This document shows, piece after piece, positions 43,178 to 46,205 of a DNA stretch of 46,205 nt. Source of the stretch: Phoronis australis (Eukaryota; Phoronida; Phoronidae). Position numbers and translations under genes: made by a program. Every line of letters starts with the position of its first letter. Position 1 is the first letter of the stretch. Location: NCBI GenBank assembly GCA_002633005.1, contig NMRA01000579.1:219120-265324 (forward strand). Direction: 5' to 3'. The notes under the pieces were generated by a model. It was not told where the DNA came from, searched no databases, and worked only from the letters and a program-made list of their open reading frames with translations.

Positions 43178-43224
43178 CACACTATTTTGTAGTAAACAAA
43201 TTACATCATCACTGTACTTAACTC
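43097..43224. repeat. 64-bp tandem duplication in the LTR U3
   Basis: Two copies (43097-43160, 43161-43224) begin AGTCTTCTAGAAAGTTCCAC and differ at a handful of positions. Each carries one perfect three-unit heat-shock-type site, so the duplication doubled the site. Confidence 0.9.
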
Positions 43225-43299
43225 AGGGGTCATGCCAATCAAACGGAATAACAAAGCAAAACAATGCAACTAAAAATACTGTCAGACTATATTCTGACA

Positions 43300-43304
43300 A
43301 ACAG
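43300..43304. repeat. Target-site duplication, right (AACAG)
   Basis: Right-hand partner of 42530-42534. The repeat resumes directly with TTACAAATTAATACTGCT, which matches 44545-44563 in repeat copy D. Confidence 0.85.
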
Positions 43305-43327
43305 TTACAAATTAATACTGCTGTTGT

Positions 43328-44427
43328 ACTAGTTCAAGAAATATGACAAGTATAAAAGGTAAATGGAGATCATGTCACAAATTGTGAAACTTGAATGAGC
43401 CCATAAAAAGACTTTAAATGCAGCTCATAGTATCATGCAGCCTGAGCATCACAAAGGGTGTACTTGACTTGTGTACACTATTGGTTTTCAGGATGCTCTT
43501 AACACTCCCAGAGTATGAACAGAAATTTAAATGGTAGAATGAATCATGGAGTGAAGAAATAGTGCATTTAGTGTCGTCGCATTCCATCAACTATGACAAT
43601 TGAATGAGTCTGTAGAGTGTCATAAAATGAACAGAGAAAAAATAACCTGTAAAATTTCAAAAATAAGGAAGTGTGGTAAAGAACTCTTGATGTGCAAAAA
43701 ATCAGTGGTGTACAGGTAAGAGAATGAAATTGTGAAATTTCTTTGAATTAATGAATCTTCAAGATGTGTTGAATGAACTAATTTTTTTTTATTTAAATGC
43801 TAAAATAATTAAAAGGTTAGTTTAAAGTGTGAAAACCAATAAGCACCTGACATATCACGTGGGAAATAGATTGTTGCTAGTCAAAACGTGTCACGCCAAA
43901 GTTAACGGTTAATGAAATTAAAAATGGGGACAACTGATTGAACCCATCAAATGCGTTGAATTATTGAATCCTGAAAATTTCCAGAATGAACAATTTCGAG
44001 AAAGGTAACGAATGTTACATAGAAAGTAAATTGAAAGTACATTAAATAAACAAGTGAAAAAGGGAAGGTAGGGATGGTGAATGAGCTGAGGCCAACAAAT
44101 TGAATAGCTAGCTGACTTTAAATTCAGCCCAAGGGAACAAGTTGATCAAACATGGCCATCAAAGCCTTCTTTACATCAGTATTTTTCAAAGTAACTGACA
44201 TCCACAGCTCTGGCTAAAACTAAAGTTCGTTCACCATCCTGAGGCTTAAGGGCAATGCAGCATTTTTTCAATATTCAACATTCACTTATTGCATTCTGCT
44301 TGAAGAAGTCATCTGTTAGCATTTGATTCGGTTTACAGTTATTTTATGCTGCATCAAGTGGTGGTTCCTTTTTTCACAAACTGTAAAATTATAGAATTGT
44401 TATTACATACTATTATCGTGTTAATAG
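43328..44427. repeat. Segmental repeat copy C
   Basis: Same order as copy B but with an internal deletion, and with sequence nearly identical to B over the tail at 44207-44405. The unoccupied TTAA in CCTGAGGCTTAAGGGC is at 44246-44249. Confidence 0.85.
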
Positions 44428-44803
44428 TCAAACGTGTCACGCTGATGTTAAAGGTTAATGGAATTAAAAACAGGGACAACTGATTGAACCCTTCAAATGC
44501 ACTGAATTACTGAATCCAGAAAACTTCCAGAATGAACAATTTCGTGAAAAGTAACAAATTAATACTGCTAGAGTAGGTTAAATAGATAGTAAATTGAAAG
44601 TACATTAAATAAACAAGTGAAAAAGGAAGGTAGGGATGGTGAATGAGCTGGGGCCAACAAATTGAATAGCTAGCTGACTTTAAATTCAACCCTAGGGAAC
44701 AAGTTGATCAAAGAAAGGCTATCAAAACCATAGCCTTCATTACCGCAGCATTCTTCAAAGTTACTGACTGGCTAAAGCTTAAGTTCGTTCACCATCCTGA
44801 GGC
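44428..44803. repeat. Segmental repeat copy D, cut by a TTAA insertion
   Basis: It starts with GTCAAACGTGTCACGCTG, matching 42412 onward, and continues through GGAAGGTAGGGATGGTGAAT and the CATCCTGAGGC segment. It is interrupted at the TTAA that is intact in copies B and C. Confidence 0.85.
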
Positions 44804-45049
44804 TTAAAGGAGAACGCCACCCGATTTAATTAGTATTTTTTGCCATCTTAATCGGTCTATATCCACATCGCCTCGCATACGGTCGACCTTACTTTGCCAA
44901 GAGGTGTCGCGTTAATCTGTAAGGAAGGTGAGAAACGACGCTAGCGACGTCAGCGGTTCATATGCAGAGTGAATGCCACTATGTTGCGGTCCATCGTTCC
45001 TGCTTGTCCGAACTAAGCAGCTGCGAGGAAAGCGGGTATATGATTATTT

Positions 45050-45372
45050 TTACTTCCTCGAAAGTCCGAAATGCTTAGGAAGTGGCTCATGGTAGTGAAG
45101 AATGAAATATACACTGTAAATAGCAAGTATGAGGCCGTGAAACATCTCCGTGTTTGTGGCCTGCAGACGTCGACAGTGCCTGACGAATGCCAGCTTATCA
45201 AATAACTCTATACGTTCCATTGTCTGAGCTTGTTCACGGCACCTCTCTAGTATTTCTTCATCACTGTATTCCTGTTCGAATTGATAGCCTGTAAAACTTA
45301 ACGATCCACCTACGAAGTTGAGACTGAGGAGCTCTAGCTCGTCCTAAGTCGGGACTGCGACTGAGTTGCCAT
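45050..45372 (-). pseudogene. Coding remnant with a YQFEQEYSDEE motif inside the TTAA element
   Basis: A 97-codon minus-strand frame without its own early ATG runs 45343-45050. It contains LSFTGYQFEQEYSDEEILER near its start, followed by a charged helical stretch, and later becomes hydrophobic (ILAIYSVYFIL), possibly intron read-through. An ATG at 45372-45370 opens a short frame that would join it if one base were added near 45345, so the copy looks frameshifted or spliced. A YQFEPE-like phrase before an acidic stretch recalls the N-terminus of invertebrate proteins with the P2X7-type zinc-binding domain. That is a resemblance from memory; the diagnostic cysteine motif is not present here. 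Confidence 0.3.
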
Positions 45373-46205
45373 GTTGACCTTTATTACTGAGCGTACTGTT
45401 TCAAAATGAATTATTCTCACCCTAACCAATACAGAATTTGTTAAATGCACGACACTTTTCATTGTTCACAATCTTTATTCCGTTGTGTTCATACTTTCAT
45501 ACCCATACTTATATAAAACTGAAACAAAGTCTGTCTCATTAGATGCAATTTGTAATGCCTTTGGAGTGTTCGTGAGTGCAAATGATTTGAGAAGCCAGCA
45601 ATGAATAAATCACTGCGTACGGCTTTAGGTGCCGCAATAAAACTCATTGACGGGACACCGAAGCCGTGTGAGCTCATGCTAATTTAGTGTTTGCTGGCAG
45701 AAACTGTTGTAAAACAACTTGATTTCCATCCCACGGCCAGGTGTTAAGGGAATCTTTATTTACATTTACATTACTCAAATAATGATTGTCAATGTACAAC
45801 TTCTGCCCTGACGGTGCTGTGGCCAAAGCGGAACGAGTAAGTAGATTTGCAGTTTCGTGGCTAATTCACCAACATAATCAGGTGCACATTACTTTGGCTC
45901 ACTAGTTTAGTATTTTCTTGACTGGTTTATGTTCGTGATGTCTGATCAGGCTCCGAGCCACTGGCCAGGATAACTAGCGTTTTGTGTTTAGAAATCAAAA
46001 AATCACAAGTCTAAACAACACAGATCTAGGTTCTCCTGTCTGCATCTCACGGAAAATACTTCGAAATTATCTCCGAACAGATCCCAAACTCCTGCTACTG
46101 ACCTTATTGGCCTGCCGAACTTTGTAGGCTACGGTGTGTCCAAATACCAATAAATCCGTAAGAGCGAAATAAAACAACACGTTTTTATAAGAATTCGGTG
46201 TTTTT
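45373..46205. other. Remainder of the TTAA element or its flank, no supported gene
   Basis: A 62-codon minus-strand frame (45489-45677) has no recognisable domain and ends close to a possible splice donor context. A minus-strand AATAAA lies near 45756 (plus strand TTTATT). Nothing else is identified up to the window edge. Confidence 0.3.

Larger units (their letters stand above)
42535..43299 (-). mobile_element. Solo LTR with heat-shock-type promoter side
   Basis: Read on the minus strand, the 765-bp element begins TGTCAGAATATAG and ends AAAATGTGACA, so it has TG...CA ends with a five-base inverted repeat (TGTCA/TGACA), and AACAG is duplicated at the target. It carries a TATAAATA box (42958-42965), an AATAAA (42636-42641), and a U3 region with a 64-bp tandem duplication. 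No internal retrotransposon sequence is present, so it is a solo LTR left by recombination between two LTRs. The 5-bp duplication and TG/CA ends fit Ty3/gypsy- or copia-type elements. Homologous sequence is present at 19363-19682. Neighbouring DNA on both sides is the minisatellite repeat, which reads continuously once the LTR is removed. Confidence 0.9.
44804..46205. mobile_element. Left part of a TTAA-targeting DNA transposon
   Basis: After CCTGAGGC the sequence changes at a TTAA (44804-44807) to AGGAGAACGCCACCCGAT. Copies B and C have CCTGAGGCTTAAGGGCAATG at the same point, so the inserted sequence starts exactly behind a TTAA. TTAA targets are used by piggyBac and Kolobok-type transposons. 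The opposite end (GGGTGGCGTTCTCCTTTAA on the plus strand) is not found before the window ends, so the element is at least ~1.4 kb. It contains a minus-strand coding remnant (45050-45372). The superfamily cannot be decided without the transposase. Confidence 0.7.

Noticed and set aside
42535-43299. Helitron or DNA-transposon interpretation of the 765-bp insertion
   Set aside because: TG...CA ends, a 5-bp target duplication, TATA and AATAAA in LTR order all fit an LTR. There is no CTRR hairpin end and no insertion between A and T.

Overview
The window looks like nuclear DNA from an invertebrate animal. It is AT-rich, has a 5'-UTR-type GT-AG intron and AATAAA poly(A) signals, holds one enormous repetitive gene, and is otherwise packed with transposon debris, minisatellites and diverged local duplications. 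Two isolated N bases (14299, 40599) mark unresolved assembly points. I cannot name the species. The repeat types and the apparent heterozygosity suggest a marine invertebrate, but that is inference.

Region 1 (1-12.5 kb). The only convincing intact gene is a minus-strand open frame at 12336-1915 encoding 3473 residues that I do not recognise. It is a nested repeat protein. Motifs of about 38-40 residues occur four at a time in blocks of roughly 350-400 residues. Two such blocks plus a unique 'LGLSAKSD' module make a unit of about 808 residues. Three full units and two truncated ones follow a basic N-terminal head. A short intron lies just 5' of the ATG, and an AATAAA lies about 140 bp past the stop.

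Region 2 (12.6-16 kb). Two near-identical 1.63 kb copies lie head to tail with an N exactly between them, probably an assembly (haplotype) duplication. Region 3 (16-27.6 kb) is mostly anonymous. It contains a 438 bp inverted-repeat element, a 320 bp LTR-like insertion and a decayed coding fragment. Region 4 (27.6-31.6 kb) has a 27-bp minisatellite, a broken LINE reverse transcriptase, and an array of about 150-bp repeats, several carrying a sequence that fits the CTCF core consensus. Region 5 (32.2-33.9 kb) is a large imperfect palindrome whose arms are ~61-bp tandem repeats, resembling a foldback element. Region 6 (35.0-44.8 kb) is highly diverged ~25-bp minisatellite with higher-order copies. 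It is interrupted by a clean solo LTR (42535-43299, 5-bp target duplication, minus orientation) whose promoter side carries several heat-shock-element-like sequences. Region 7 (44.8 kb to the end) is the left part of a TTAA-targeting DNA transposon that runs off the window.

The most interesting items are the nested-repeat giant protein, the solo LTR with heat-shock-type sites, the palindromic foldback-like element with a base-paired and apparently covarying centre, and the TTAA element for which two paralogous empty sites are present in the same window. No tRNA, rRNA, CRISPR or prokaryotic-type operon was seen.
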